Shown: one piece after another, positions 1-5,491 of the stretch | Layout: each line of letters begins with the position of its first letter | Position numbering within the stretch: the stretch's first letter is position 1 | NCBI GenBank assembly: GCA_913048145.1 | Contig: CAJWVP010000145.1 | Coordinates: 1 to 7,268, forward strand | Direction of reading: 5' to 3' | DNA from: an uncultured Rhodospirillaceae bacterium | GTDB taxonomy: Bacteria > Pseudomonadota > Alphaproteobacteria > Rhodospirillales > Casp-alpha2 | Length of the DNA stretch: 7,268 bases | Translations under genes and position numbers: made by a program | The notes under the pieces: generated by a model | What the model saw: only the letters and a program-made list of their open reading frames with translations | Databases searched by the model: none | Told to the model about the DNA's origin: nothing

Positions 1-174
1 TATACGCATGAAATCCACCTTTAACGGGACATTGGTGCCCTTATTGTAGCGACATGACCCTTCTGATGAATTTATTTTAATAGCAAAGAATGACATGCTC
101 CATACGTCGTGCCGTGGGTAGTATCCATGGGAATTGACCAGGTTCCTATTCGAATGATTTTTTTGCATCTCGCC
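1..174. other. Intergenic DNA at left edge, no gene seen
   Basis: No convincing coding region starts or ends here. A weak hairpin can be drawn near 25-39 (GGG, a bulged A, CA pairing with TG and CCC), followed by TTATTG. It could be the end of a transcript from a gene left of the window, but the stem is short. A TTGACC hexamer at 134-139 has no good -10 at the right distance. Confidence 0.4.
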
Positions 175-203
175 CTTGCGCCGATTTCTTGAACTGCCTA
201 TTT
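175..203 (+). promoter_or_regulatory. Putative RpoH (sigma-32) heat-shock promoter of hsp20
   Basis: CTTG at 175-178, an 18-base spacer, then CCTATTT at 197-203. This fits the alphaproteobacterial heat-shock consensus CTTG-N17/18-CYTATNT. Transcription would start near 209-211 and give a leader of about 112 bases before the Hsp20 start codon. A second CTTGAA at 188-193 also exists, but its spacing to a -10-like element is poorer. The family knowledge is that hsp20 genes are usually under RpoH; the site itself is a pattern match. Confidence 0.6.
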
Positions 204-209
204 CCCTTA

Positions 210-325
210 CGTCAGCGGATGCCAATTGAGGGTCCGCCCGATGACCGGATGTTTCCGGAATCAGATATACGGACTTGGCCATGGTGGCGGGTCCACAACA
301 TCCATATAGCTCAAGGAGAATATGG
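210..325 (+). promoter_or_regulatory. ROSE-like RNA thermometer leader of hsp20
   Basis: The leader can fold into consecutive hairpins. GGTC 231-234 can pair with GACC 243-246; alternatively CCGG 245-248 pairs with CCGG 255-258. GGAC 271-274 pairs with GTCC 291-294, with GCC/GGC inside. The last hairpin is the important one. CCATAT 302-307 pairs with ATATGG 320-325, which includes the AUG at 322-324. CTC 310-312 pairs with GAG 316-318, inside the Shine-Dalgarno AAGGAG (313-318). G309 is left bulged. ROSE elements of alphaproteobacterial hsp20 genes show the same plan: a weak 3' hairpin over the ribosome site with a bulged G, melting on heating. The usual UYGCU is UAGCU here, so I call it ROSE-like. 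Confidence 0.55.
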
Positions 326-774
326 CTATGCATACTATCGATTTTTCCCCCCTTTTCCGTCATTCCGTCGGTTTCGACCGTCTACAACACTTGGCTGACG
401 CCGCTCTTCAGAGCGATAACGATGCCAAAAGTTATCCGCCCTACAACATTGAACAAGTAGGCGAATGTGGCTATCGCATTTCTATGGCAGTCGCTGGTTT
501 CAGTGAGGTCGGCCTAGACGTAACCTCCAAGGAAAACACCCTTGTAGTGTCAGGCAATCAACCCGAAGGTGAAGATGTTACATACCTTCATCGCGGAATC
601 GCTGGGCGCGCCTTCGAGCGCCGCTTTGAACTGGCTGAGCATATCAAGGTGTCCAGTGCCAATCTCGTGAACGGCATGCTACAGATTGAACTGGTTTGCG
701 AAATTCCCGAAGAAAAAAAGCCTCGATCAGTAGCCATACACACAAAGGCTATTCCGCACGAGAAAGCGGCGTAG
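322..774 (+). CDS. Hsp20 / IbpA-type small heat-shock protein
   Basis: A 150-residue member of the alpha-crystallin (Hsp20) family, an ATP-independent cytosolic holdase that binds unfolding proteins and passes them to DnaK/ClpB. The N-terminus has the FSPLFRHSVGFDRL segment typical of proteobacterial IbpA-class proteins. The alpha-crystallin domain follows (about 39-135): PPYNIEQVGECGYRISMAVAGFS, then ENTLVVSG, YLHRGIAGRAFERRFELAEHI and a final strand with NGMLQIELVCEIPE. The C-terminal tail has KKPRSVAIHTK; the usual I-x-I/V anchor is probably VAI. Length is normal for the class. The ATG at 322 is chosen for its AAGGAG site four to nine bases upstream; an ATG six bases later is also possible. 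The gene is monocistronic, with a likely heat-shock promoter and a thermosensor leader upstream and a GC hairpin downstream. Confidence 0.95.
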   Translation: MAMHTIDFSPLFRHSVGFDRLQHLADAALQSDNDAKSYPPYNIEQVGECGYRISMAVAGFSEVGLDVTSKENTLVVSGNQPEGEDVTYLHRGIAGRAFERRFELAEHIKVSSANLVNGMLQIELVCEIPEEKKPRSVAIHTKAIPHEKAA

Positions 775-795
775 CCTCCAAACCGCCTGAAAACG

Positions 796-826
796 TGCGC
801 GCCCGGTCTCTTATACCGGGCGTGTG
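796..826 (+). terminator. GC-rich hairpin after hsp20, possible terminator
   Basis: CGCCCGGT (800-807) and ACCGGGCG (815-822) form a perfect 8-bp stem with a 7-base loop. G-U and G-C pairs can lengthen it outward to about 796-826. It begins about 22 bases after the hsp20 stop, where a terminator would be expected. No run of T follows (TGTGTCGTGTGTTTGG), so intrinsic termination is uncertain; it may only protect the 3' end of the mRNA. Confidence 0.5.
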
Positions 827-856
827 TCGTGTGTTTGGGTGGCGTACCCGCTGCGG

Positions 857-1342
857 TTCGGACAATCCATCAATACGCTTTAATCCACGTCGATAGCCAT
901 CGAAAAACGCGTTCCAGATGCCGATCTCATTATCGGTAGCGTCCTGATATAATAGGTGCGATAGCCTAAAAATTGTTCAACGACCAACTTGTCAAGGAGA
1001 TGCGTACCGGTCTCGCCCTATTCGACGCCCCTGTCCAGCAGGGCGGATGCTTCGTCACATCCATGGCCACTGCGCATTCGGATCTAACTATCAGGTGGAT
1101 GACATGGTCCCCTGCTGCATCGCTAACATGTCAGGCGCCGTTGGGTGCACGTCGAGCTAAGGGCTGAACATCTTGACGGTGCCAGTCACCCTAGCCATCG
1201 TTAAAAGCAGACCTTGACGAACGATCCACACCTACTGGCCGAACTTAATGTTCTGGAAGGGAAGGTGGCCTATGAAGCAGTGGTCAAAAAATCTCAGCTA
1301 TGCCCCCCAAGCGCCATTGACCTGATGGCTGCTGATCCATAG
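857..1342 (+). pseudogene. ald: Degraded alanine dehydrogenase (C-terminal half)
   Basis: Relic of an NAD-dependent alanine dehydrogenase (L-alanine to pyruvate and ammonia). Recognisable segments follow family order but in changing frames. Frame 2: QSINTL (863-880), stop at 881, then IEKRVPDADLIIGSVLI (899-949). Frame 1, after another stop at 967: KLFNDQLVKEM, then GLALFDAPVQQGGCFVTS with AHSDLT to about 1087. Frame 3: YQVDDMVPCCIANMSGAV (1089-1142), stop at 1158, then a weak match to 1208. Frame 2 again: LTNDPHLLAELNVLEGKVAYEAV (1214-1282), to a TAG at 1340. Intact enzymes read roughly DQGGCFETS, THS, YEVDGVVHYCVANMPGAV in this order. The D of DQGG, where the catalytic Asp is expected, is Q here (codon 1036). 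The first ~200 residues are absent, replaced by the hsp20 3' region. There is no intact start or reading frame, so it should not make enzyme. Confidence 0.8.
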
Positions 1343-1351
1343 GTCTCCCGA

Positions 1352-1813
1352 CTATGAAGCGCCCCCCGCGGGAGATACGGTGTCTGCGAGAATGGTCTCC
1401 ATAGCGGATCGAATGATCGCGGGGATCGAGACGGGCTTGCGTGTTTCGCGATCGACGAACACGTGGACGAAGTGTCCGGTGGCGGCTGCCTCTTCGTCAC
1501 CGGCGATAAAGATGGCGATCTCATATTGGACGGAGGAATTCCCGATTCGACCAATGCGCAAACCCGCCTCAAGCTTGTCCGGATAGGCAACTGACTTGTG
1601 ATAGTTGCAGTGGGACTCGGGGCAGATACCAACGACCGTCGCATCATGAGGATCGAAGCCGGCGTTATCCACCATGAACATGTTCACGGCGGTGTCAAAA
1701 TAAGCGTAGTAGACCACGTTGTTGACATGCCCATAGATATCGTTGTCATTCCAACGCGTCTGTATGGAATGAAAATATTTGTAATTGTTGCGGGTCTCAA
1801 TCGTTACTGACAA
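1352..1813 (-). CDS. 4HBT-family acyl-CoA thioesterase
   Basis: A 153-residue single hot-dog-fold protein of the 4-hydroxybenzoyl-CoA thioesterase (YbgC/FadM-like) family, which hydrolyses acyl-CoA thioesters in the cytosol. The family signature is clear at residues 19-36: TRWNDNDIYGHVNNVVYY, with D25 as the likely catalytic Asp and the G-H-V-N-N turn. The C-terminal strands include AATGHFVHVFVDRETRKPV, also typical of the fold. Length is usual. The only in-frame start is TTG at 1813, since a TGA lies three codons upstream. It has a G-rich site (GGGGGAAG, 1830-1823) nine bases before it. The gene ends 10 bases from the end of the alanine dehydrogenase relic, facing it. A TATAAT at 1859-1854 on this strand could be a -10, but no -35 is seen. 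The acyl substrate cannot be told from sequence. Confidence 0.88.
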   Translation of the reverse strand: MSVTIETRNNYKYFHSIQTRWNDNDIYGHVNNVVYYAYFDTAVNMFMVDNAGFDPHDATVVGICPESHCNYHKSVAYPDKLEAGLRIGRIGNSSVQYEIAIFIAGDEEAAATGHFVHVFVDRETRKPVSIPAIIRSAMETILADTVSPAGGAS

Positions 1814-1859
1814 GGCCTGTCACTTCCCCCTGTTAGCATTGTGAGGGTGCAAAATTATA

Positions 1860-1893
1860 GGGGCCGCCTCACTGGGCGACCCCATTATTTTTT
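1860..1893 (+). terminator. Strong intrinsic terminator hairpin (+ strand)
   Basis: GGGG (1860-1863) pairs with CCCC (1880-1883), and CGCC (1865-1868) pairs with GGCG (1875-1878). One C/A mismatch lies between them, and the loop is 6 bases. ATTATTTTTT follows. This is a textbook intrinsic terminator on the forward strand, although no intact forward gene lies just upstream. Read the other way it is followed by TATAATTTT, so it may work in both directions. That would insulate the thioesterase gene from reverse transcription arriving from the right. Confidence 0.65.
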
Positions 1894-2049
1894 GCCTCAA
1901 ACCTGTCAAACTCGCCTGAAAACGCACGAAAACTCTCGAACGAGGAAAGCACTGTAGTCGCGGTGATTTTAGTCGTCAATAGAGGAATCAGCGGTCGATT
2001 TGTTTCAACTCCAGCACCCCTTCCTCCGAGCATGAGAGCGTCGAAAAAA
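1894..2049. other. Non-coding stretch between two facing terminators
   Basis: No supported gene. Short open frames here run through the neighbouring hairpins and have no family resemblance. The forward terminator at 1860-1893 and the reverse terminator at 2050-2073 bracket this DNA, so transcripts from either side would stop before crossing it. Confidence 0.4.
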
Positions 2050-2073
2050 GGCCGCCCCGATTTTGGGGCAGCC
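2044..2073 (-). terminator. Intrinsic terminator on reverse strand
   Basis: On the reverse strand GGC-T-GCCCC pairs with GGGGC-G-GCC around an AAAATC loop (2073-2050), followed directly by TTTTTT (2049-2044). The stem has eight G-C pairs and one mismatch. The nearest reverse-strand gene upstream is the DUF1192 gene, whose stop codon is about 365 bases away. Its message would therefore run antisense through the small membrane protein gene. Confidence 0.65.
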
Positions 2074-2100
2074 AGTATTCGACAGGGAGGCGTCGAAGTT

Positions 2101-2128
2101 GTGAATGTAAGCAGACTTGCTCATTCAC
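2101..2128 (+). repeat. Inverted repeat / hairpin upstream of membrane protein gene
   Basis: GTGAATG (2101-2107) and CATTCAC (2122-2128) are exact inverted copies. Inside, AGCA (2110-2113) pairs with TGCT (2118-2121) around the loop GACT, with TA bulged on one side. The whole makes an 11-bp hairpin. It lies about 94 bases before the likely ATG of the membrane protein. It could be an operator, a leader hairpin, or a transcript end without a T run. Confidence 0.45.
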
Positions 2129-2221
2129 ACGATGAAAGTTACCCATAAAGGCCTAAGGAATGGTTAATTTTGCGTGGTTTACCCTACCTCGGTGATGACC
2201 GCGCCGGGGGCAAGGATCGTC

Positions 2222-2449
2222 ATGAATCAACTCATTGCCTGGGGCATCATCCTCTTCGCGTTCGTCTTGCCGATCGGACACGTCGCATTCACGCGCGATA
2301 TAATGGCCCGGCCAGAGGGTAGCACGTGTCCCTTCAGCCCACGGACCGGCTGGATCGTCATGGTCTTGTTCCTGGGGCCGTTGGGCTGGTTCTTGTTCAT
2401 AAAGGCTCGGCACCGGCGCCGGAGAGCTGGTCCACCGGCTAACTCTTGA
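2222..2449 (+). CDS. Small two-helix membrane protein (PLDc_N-like)
   Basis: A 75-residue protein with two predicted membrane helices: about residues 3-22 (LIAWGIILFAFVLPIGHVAF) and about 43-61 (GWIVMVLFLGPLGWFLFIKA). A basic tail KARHRRRR follows and should stay in the cytosol. The second helix, with its L-G-P-L-G-W-F-L-F pattern and basic end, resembles the PLDc_N segment found alone in many small bacterial membrane proteins. That is a resemblance, not proof. I chose ATG 2222 because AAGGA at 2212-2216 sits five bases before it; a GTG at 2174 would add a non-hydrophobic extension with no good site. Its end overlaps the convergent DUF1192 gene by 11 bp. Function unknown. Confidence 0.65.
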   Translation: MNQLIAWGIILFAFVLPIGHVAFTRDIMARPEGSTCPFSPRTGWIVMVLFLGPLGWFLFIKARHRRRRAGPPANS

Positions 2450-2621
2450 AGACCGATTCGGCACCGTCCCGCGCCGCCTCCTTCGACTTGATTATGGCCT
2501 CGGCGCGCGCGATTTCCGCCTGCAATTCATCAATGTACTCACCAAGGGCCGCAATGGACATCTCTGCCAGGTTCTTCGGCTTTGGTTTTTCTTTTTGCGG
2601 CTCCAGATCATTCCATTCCAT
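2439..2621 (-). CDS. DUF1192 small coiled-coil protein
   Basis: A 60-residue protein of the DUF1192 family, found mainly in alphaproteobacteria and without a known role. The N-terminus has NDLEPQKEKPKPKNL, the usual D-L-E-P and K/P-rich start. The rest, MSIAALGEYIDELQAEIARAEAIIKSKEAARDGAESVFK, is one predicted coiled-coil helix with heptad spacing. The ATG at 2621 is preferred because GGAG lies eight bases before it on this strand. A TTG six bases upstream would leave only two bases from that site. The gene is divergent from the PIG3-type oxidoreductase, a pairing I recall as common in this class, and is convergent and overlapping with the membrane protein gene. The soluble, acidic-basic helix suggests a small binding partner, but this is inference. 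Confidence 0.85.
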   Translation of the reverse strand: MEWNDLEPQKEKPKPKNLAEMSIAALGEYIDELQAEIARAEAIIKSKEAARDGAESVFKS

Positions 2622-2655
2622 GGCCAAGTCTCCAAGGGCTCCATTGTCGAACGGA

Positions 2656-2671
2656 CAAGGTCGAAACCTTG
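2656..2671. promoter_or_regulatory. Perfect 16-bp palindrome in divergent spacer, possible operator
   Basis: CAAGGT-CGAA-ACCTTG is two exact 6-bp arms around four bases. It sits in the 112-bp spacer between the divergent DUF1192 and oxidoreductase start codons, 34 bases from the first and 62 from the second. Position and symmetry suit a dimeric regulator acting on both genes. I could not place a good -35/-10 pair for either gene, so this stays a candidate. Confidence 0.4.
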
Positions 2672-2733
2672 CCAGGGTCCAGTGAACATACTAGACACGA
2701 GACAAGCTGATCAATCGCTACCGGAGACAAGCC

Positions 2734-3723
2734 ATGGCCACCTCCCCCGGCATGACCTGCATCGAAATGTTGGAACCTGGAGCCCCCCACGTTTTGGTGC
2801 CGACAACACGGCCGGAACCCAATGCCGGCGCGGGCGAAGTTGTCATCAAGGTTGCGGCGGCCGGGGTAAACGGACCCGACCTCATGCAACGCAAAGGCCT
2901 TTATCCGCCGCCGAAGGGTGCCACGGACCTCCTGGGGCTTGAGGTCGCGGGAACGGTCGCCGAGGTGGGCGACGGCGTCTCATCTTGGTCCGTCGGCGAC
3001 CCCATTTGCGGGCTAACGAATGGCGGCGGGTATGCAGAGTTTGTTGCCGTCGAAGCCAGCCATTGCCTGCCTATTCCGGCGGGGCTAAGCGCCATCAACG
3101 CCGCGTCTTTGCCGGAGACCTACTTCACCATTTGGAGCAACATCTTCATGACCGCCGGGCTGTCGGCAGAAGAGGTCTTTCTGGTTCATGGCGGCGCTGG
3201 CGGCTTGGGAACGACGTCGATCCAACTAGCCAAGGCGTTCGGAGCCACCGTGGTTGCGACCGATAGCCCAGCAGAGCGCTGTACCATCTGTGCGGAGCTC
3301 GGCGCGGATCGCGTGATCGATTACAATGAAGAGGATTTTGTCGATGTGGTCCGTAACGAATTCGGAAGCGCCCAGGTAATATTGGATATCGTCGGCGGCC
3401 CCTACATCGAACGCAACATCAAGGCCGCACGTCATGACGCCCGGATCGTCCAATTAGCCTTTGCGCTGGGTTCGAAGGTAGAGGTCAATTTGATGCCAGT
3501 CATGCTGAAGCGCCTGATCTACACGGGCTCAACACTGCGCAGCCGATCCGACCCCTACAAGACCGAAGTTGCCACAGAACTCCGGAAGAAGGTTTGGCCG
3601 CTGTTTGCCGATAGCACCTTGAAGCCTGTCGTCAACACAACCTTGCCCCTCAATCAGGCAGCGGAGGCCCACGCACTCATGGAGCGTGCTGGCCATGCCG
3701 GAAAGATCGTGCTCACGACCTAA
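2734..3723 (+). CDS. PIG3-type NAD(P)H quinone oxidoreductase
   Basis: A 329-residue zinc-free medium-chain dehydrogenase/reductase of the PIG3/QOR class. Cytosolic, it reduces quinones or similar electrophiles with NAD(P)H. The N-terminal GroES-like domain has AAGVNGPDLMQRKGLYPPP (42-60), the usual substrate-side signature, and GLEVAGTVAEVGDGV (68-82). The Rossmann domain has the nucleotide loop HGGAGGLGTTSIQLAKAFGA (152-171) and ELGADRVIDY. LMPVMLKRLIYTGSTLRSRS and the C-terminal GHAGKIVLT match PIG3 proteins. No zinc ligands are present. Length is normal. ATG 2734 has GGAGA (2723-2727) six bases upstream. The gene is divergent from the DUF1192 gene. It is followed by 380 bp before trcR, with its own promoter, so the two are probably separate transcripts. 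True substrate unknown. Confidence 0.93.
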   Translation: MATSPGMTCIEMLEPGAPHVLVPTTRPEPNAGAGEVVIKVAAAGVNGPDLMQRKGLYPPPKGATDLLGLEVAGTVAEVGDGVSSWSVGDPICGLTNGGGYAEFVAVEASHCLPIPAGLSAINAASLPETYFTIWSNIFMTAGLSAEEVFLVHGGAGGLGTTSIQLAKAFGATVVATDSPAERCTICAELGADRVIDYNEEDFVDVVRNEFGSAQVILDIVGGPYIERNIKAARHDARIVQLAFALGSKVEVNLMPVMLKRLIYTGSTLRSRSDPYKTEVATELRKKVWPLFADSTLKPVVNTTLPLNQAAEAHALMERAGHAGKIVLTT

Positions 3724-4009
3724 GTCGGTTCAGAGGAATACAAGCATTACTAAGGCTAGCAGCGATGCCATCATAAACAGGTAGACAGCCTACCCTTTAT
3801 TCGGAGTCGCCATCAGTGCCTCGAACGTAGAGTCCACAACCAGCCAGGCGCCCGACTTTAAACGCCGCACCTGCGCTCCAATGCATCACCACCGCCGGGG
3901 TCGCTGACCAGAGTCACTAACAAGCGAATTCCAAAAGGCCTTCGCATTTTCGCCCAAGACATGGCGCGATCTCCAGGCCTGATTAGTCCCAATTTCCAGT
4001 GCATCTTGT
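3724..4009. other. Intergenic DNA between oxidoreductase and trcR, no gene seen
   Basis: I see no supported gene. A weak 5-bp hairpin, GGTAG (3780-3784) with CTACC (3790-3794) followed by CTTTATT, may end the oxidoreductase transcript. A reverse open frame at 3858-4166 runs over the trcR start and matches nothing I know. Confidence 0.4.
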
Positions 4010-4039
4010 TTGACCACGCACCCAACCGAAGGCTATAAA
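4010..4039 (+). promoter_or_regulatory. Sigma-70-type promoter of trcR
   Basis: TTGACC at 4010-4015, a 17-base spacer and CTATAA at 4033-4038; with an 18-base spacer the -10 reads TATAAA. Transcription would start near 4045, leaving a leader of about 60 bases that contains a strong hairpin. No CtrA-type TTAA-N7-TTAA box is seen. A GANTC methylation site (GATTC) lies in the leader at 4081-4085, but such sites are common by chance. Confidence 0.6.
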
Positions 4040-4055
4040 AGAGCTTAATTTCGAA

Positions 4056-4079
4056 GCCGGCGCCGTCAAGGTCGCCGGC
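4056..4079 (+). promoter_or_regulatory. GC-rich leader hairpin before trcR
   Basis: GCCGGCG (4056-4062) and CGCCGGC (4073-4079) are exact inverted copies, giving a 7-bp all-G/C stem with a 10-base loop. It starts about 11 bases after the predicted transcription start and ends 13 bases before the Shine-Dalgarno AGGA (4093-4096). No T run follows, so it is unlikely to be a terminator. It could stabilise the message or bind a regulator. Confidence 0.45.
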
Positions 4080-4104
4080 AGATTCTTTGAAAAGGACGAT
4101 AACG

Positions 4105-4851
4105 ATGGCGCATCCCCTGATGCCGAAAGCGACGGCCGTGTGGTTGATCGACAACACGACCCTCACCTTCGAACAGATTGCCGAGTTTTGCGGCCTTCAT
4201 GATTTGGAAATTCAAGCCCTCGCGGACGGAGAAGTCGCGCCGGGCATGCACGGCTTGGACCCTGTCGCTCGTGGCGAATTGACCATGGATGAAATTGAAC
4301 GCTGCCAAGCGGCCCCGACAGCGAAATTGAAAATGGCAAAGGTCACCACGCCGCAGCCAAAGGCGCGTTCCAAGGGTGCTCGCTACACCCCTGTTTCCAA
4401 GCGCGGCGACCGGCCAAACGCCATTGCCTGGCTGCTGAAGAATTACCCGGAACTCAGCGACGCGCAGATTTCCAAGATGATCGGCACCACCAAACCAACC
4501 ATCAACGCCATCCGGGACCGCTCCCATTGGAACACTCCCAACATCAAACCACAAAACCCCGTGGGTCTGGGGCTATGCAGCGGTGCAGATTTGGAAAAAA
4601 TCATCGCCGTGGCTCGGGCCCGCGCCGGCAAGGTGCATGCACCCGGCGCCGCGACGGCGCCCGACGGTGTCCTGCCACGCGTCGAGGTGGAGCCGGCGGC
4701 GCCGGCTCCTGTGGAACCGGTTGCGCCCGAGATGAAGCTTCCGGAAACGCCAGCGGCGGAACTGGAACCAGAGGTCAGCGTTGAGTCAGTGTTTGGGGAC
4801 GCCCCGATCGAGAGCGAAGCCAACAAGGACAACGACCCGCAGCCTATTTGA
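4105..4851 (+). CDS. trcR: TrcR-type cell-cycle transcriptional regulator (DUF1013)
   Basis: A 248-residue protein of the DUF1013 family. In Caulobacter this family (TrcR) associates with RNA polymerase and influences cell-cycle transcription. The N-terminus, MPKATAVWLIDNTTLTFEQI followed by AEFCGLHDLEIQALADGE, holds a first helix-turn-helix (about 20-43). A central basic linker (about 75-102) has KARSKGARYTPVSKRGDRPN. A second helix-turn-helix (about 105-143) has AIAWLLKNYPELSDAQISKM and KPTINAIRDRSHWN. The segment NIKPQNPVGLGLCSGADLEK is strongly family-like. Residues about 180-248 are an Ala/Pro/Glu-rich, probably disordered acidic tail. The ATG at 4105 matches the family N-terminus and has AGGA eight bases upstream. 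It has its own promoter and leader hairpin, and a terminator-like hairpin follows the stop. Any essential role is inferred from relatives. Confidence 0.93.
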   Translation: MAHPLMPKATAVWLIDNTTLTFEQIAEFCGLHDLEIQALADGEVAPGMHGLDPVARGELTMDEIERCQAAPTAKLKMAKVTTPQPKARSKGARYTPVSKRGDRPNAIAWLLKNYPELSDAQISKMIGTTKPTINAIRDRSHWNTPNIKPQNPVGLGLCSGADLEKIIAVARARAGKVHAPGAATAPDGVLPRVEVEPAAPAPVEPVAPEMKLPETPAAELEPEVSVESVFGDAPIESEANKDNDPQPI

Positions 4852-4857
4852 GCCGCG

Positions 4858-4880
4858 AACCGCCACTCAGGCGGTTTCGT
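4858..4880 (+). terminator. Intrinsic terminator-like hairpin after trcR
   Basis: AACCGCC (4858-4864) and GGCGGTT (4870-4876) pair perfectly around ACTCA, then TCGTT follows. It begins seven bases after the trcR stop codon. The stem is good; the T tract is short and broken by C and G. Confidence 0.6.
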
Positions 4881-4958
4881 TGCGGAGCATCTCCAGGCAG
4901 ACCGCCTCCATGCAGGCGCAGAACACTTACATGCACTGCTCAATCTCGGCGACACCCG

Positions 4959-4976
4959 AAAAAAGGCGCGAGGCGC
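4959..4976 (-). terminator. Possible terminator of the cupin/SDR operon
   Basis: On the reverse strand GCGC-CTC-GCGC (4976-4966) is followed by CC and six T (4964-4959), about 25 bases after the cupin stop codon. The stem is only four pairs, so the call rests mainly on the T run and position. Confidence 0.35.
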
Positions 4977-4999
4977 AGATCACGATCACGGACGACGCC

Positions 5000-5431
5000 C
5001 TATTCTGCGGCGTCGGCGTGGCCTTCTGGAGCCTCGACGATCCGCGTCTCGAAGTCCGCCGGGGCAACGATCTCCAGAACCTCGAAATCTGGCGAGCATT
5101 CGATTTCCCGATGCGCGATCCACGGGCGCTGGTTGATGGCGTCGCCCTTGCGGATGGTGTGTACGCCTTCGCCCTCGTATTCGAAAGTCGCCCAGCCGTT
5201 CAGCACCAAGACGAACTGAAAGGTGCATTCATGGAGGTGCCACTCCTGAACCTTATCGCTCTGCTTCTTGCCGTTGGCCTTGATGATGTGGGCGATATAA
5301 TCGCCGTTGGTGCCATTTTTGACGCCAAGATCACGGTAGTCGAAGATCTCGCGCAGACCGGGTTCCCAGTCTGCATCCTTGTTCTCCGAATGGACGAATT
5401 TCCATGTGTTCCTAGGGTGCGTATCAGACAT
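5000..5431 (-). CDS. Cupin-domain protein
   Basis: A 143-residue single-domain cupin (cupin_2-like), a small cytosolic beta-barrel. Motif 1 is WHLHECTFQFVLVLNG (64-79), with H65 and H67 as metal ligands. The usual Glu of the H-x-H-x4-E pattern is Gln (Q72) here. Motif 2 is GDAINQRPWIAH (96-107), with H107 as the third His. Relatives include small dioxygenases, isomerases and ligand-binding proteins, so the reaction is not fixed. The start is firm: ATG 5431 follows GGGAGGT by four bases. The gene is last in a reverse-strand operon, 60 bases after the SDR gene, and likely shares a pathway with the two dehydrogenases. The Glu-to-Gln change may alter the metal or leave it a binding protein. Confidence 0.85.
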   Translation of the reverse strand: MSDTHPRNTWKFVHSENKDADWEPGLREIFDYRDLGVKNGTNGDYIAHIIKANGKKQSDKVQEWHLHECTFQFVLVLNGWATFEYEGEGVHTIRKGDAINQRPWIAHREIECSPDFEVLEIVAPADFETRIVEAPEGHADAAE

Positions 5432-5491
5432 TTTTACCTCCCATCAAATGCGTTAACCCAAGCATAACATAAACGGCGCAAAACCAATCCT

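Noticed and set aside
973..1167. 64-residue forward open frame as a real small gene
   Set aside because: Its sequence is an internal piece of alanine dehydrogenase (QGGC region) and continues in other frames on both sides, so it is part of the pseudogene.
1854..1859. Perfect TATAAT on the reverse strand as the thioesterase promoter
   Set aside because: The -35 position falls in the terminator stem and reads GGGTCG, so I did not list it as a promoter.
2153..2464. 103-residue reverse open frame opposite the membrane protein
   Set aside because: Highly polar with no domain, while the other strand shows two clean membrane helices and a ribosome site.
3858..4166. 102-residue reverse open frame in the trcR upstream region
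   Set aside because: It overlaps the trcR promoter and start and resembles no family I know. I keep the region as non-coding, though I cannot exclude an unknown relic.
4443..4955. 170-residue reverse open frame opposite trcR
   Set aside because: It lies antisense to the conserved DUF1013 domain. Its Ser/Ala/Gly-rich text is what the Ala/Pro/Glu-rich tail gives when read backwards.
4781..5467. 228-residue forward open frame across the trcR end and the cupin gene
   Set aside because: It overlaps the trcR C-terminus and lies antisense to the cupin gene, has no ribosome site, runs through a terminator hairpin and shows no family features.
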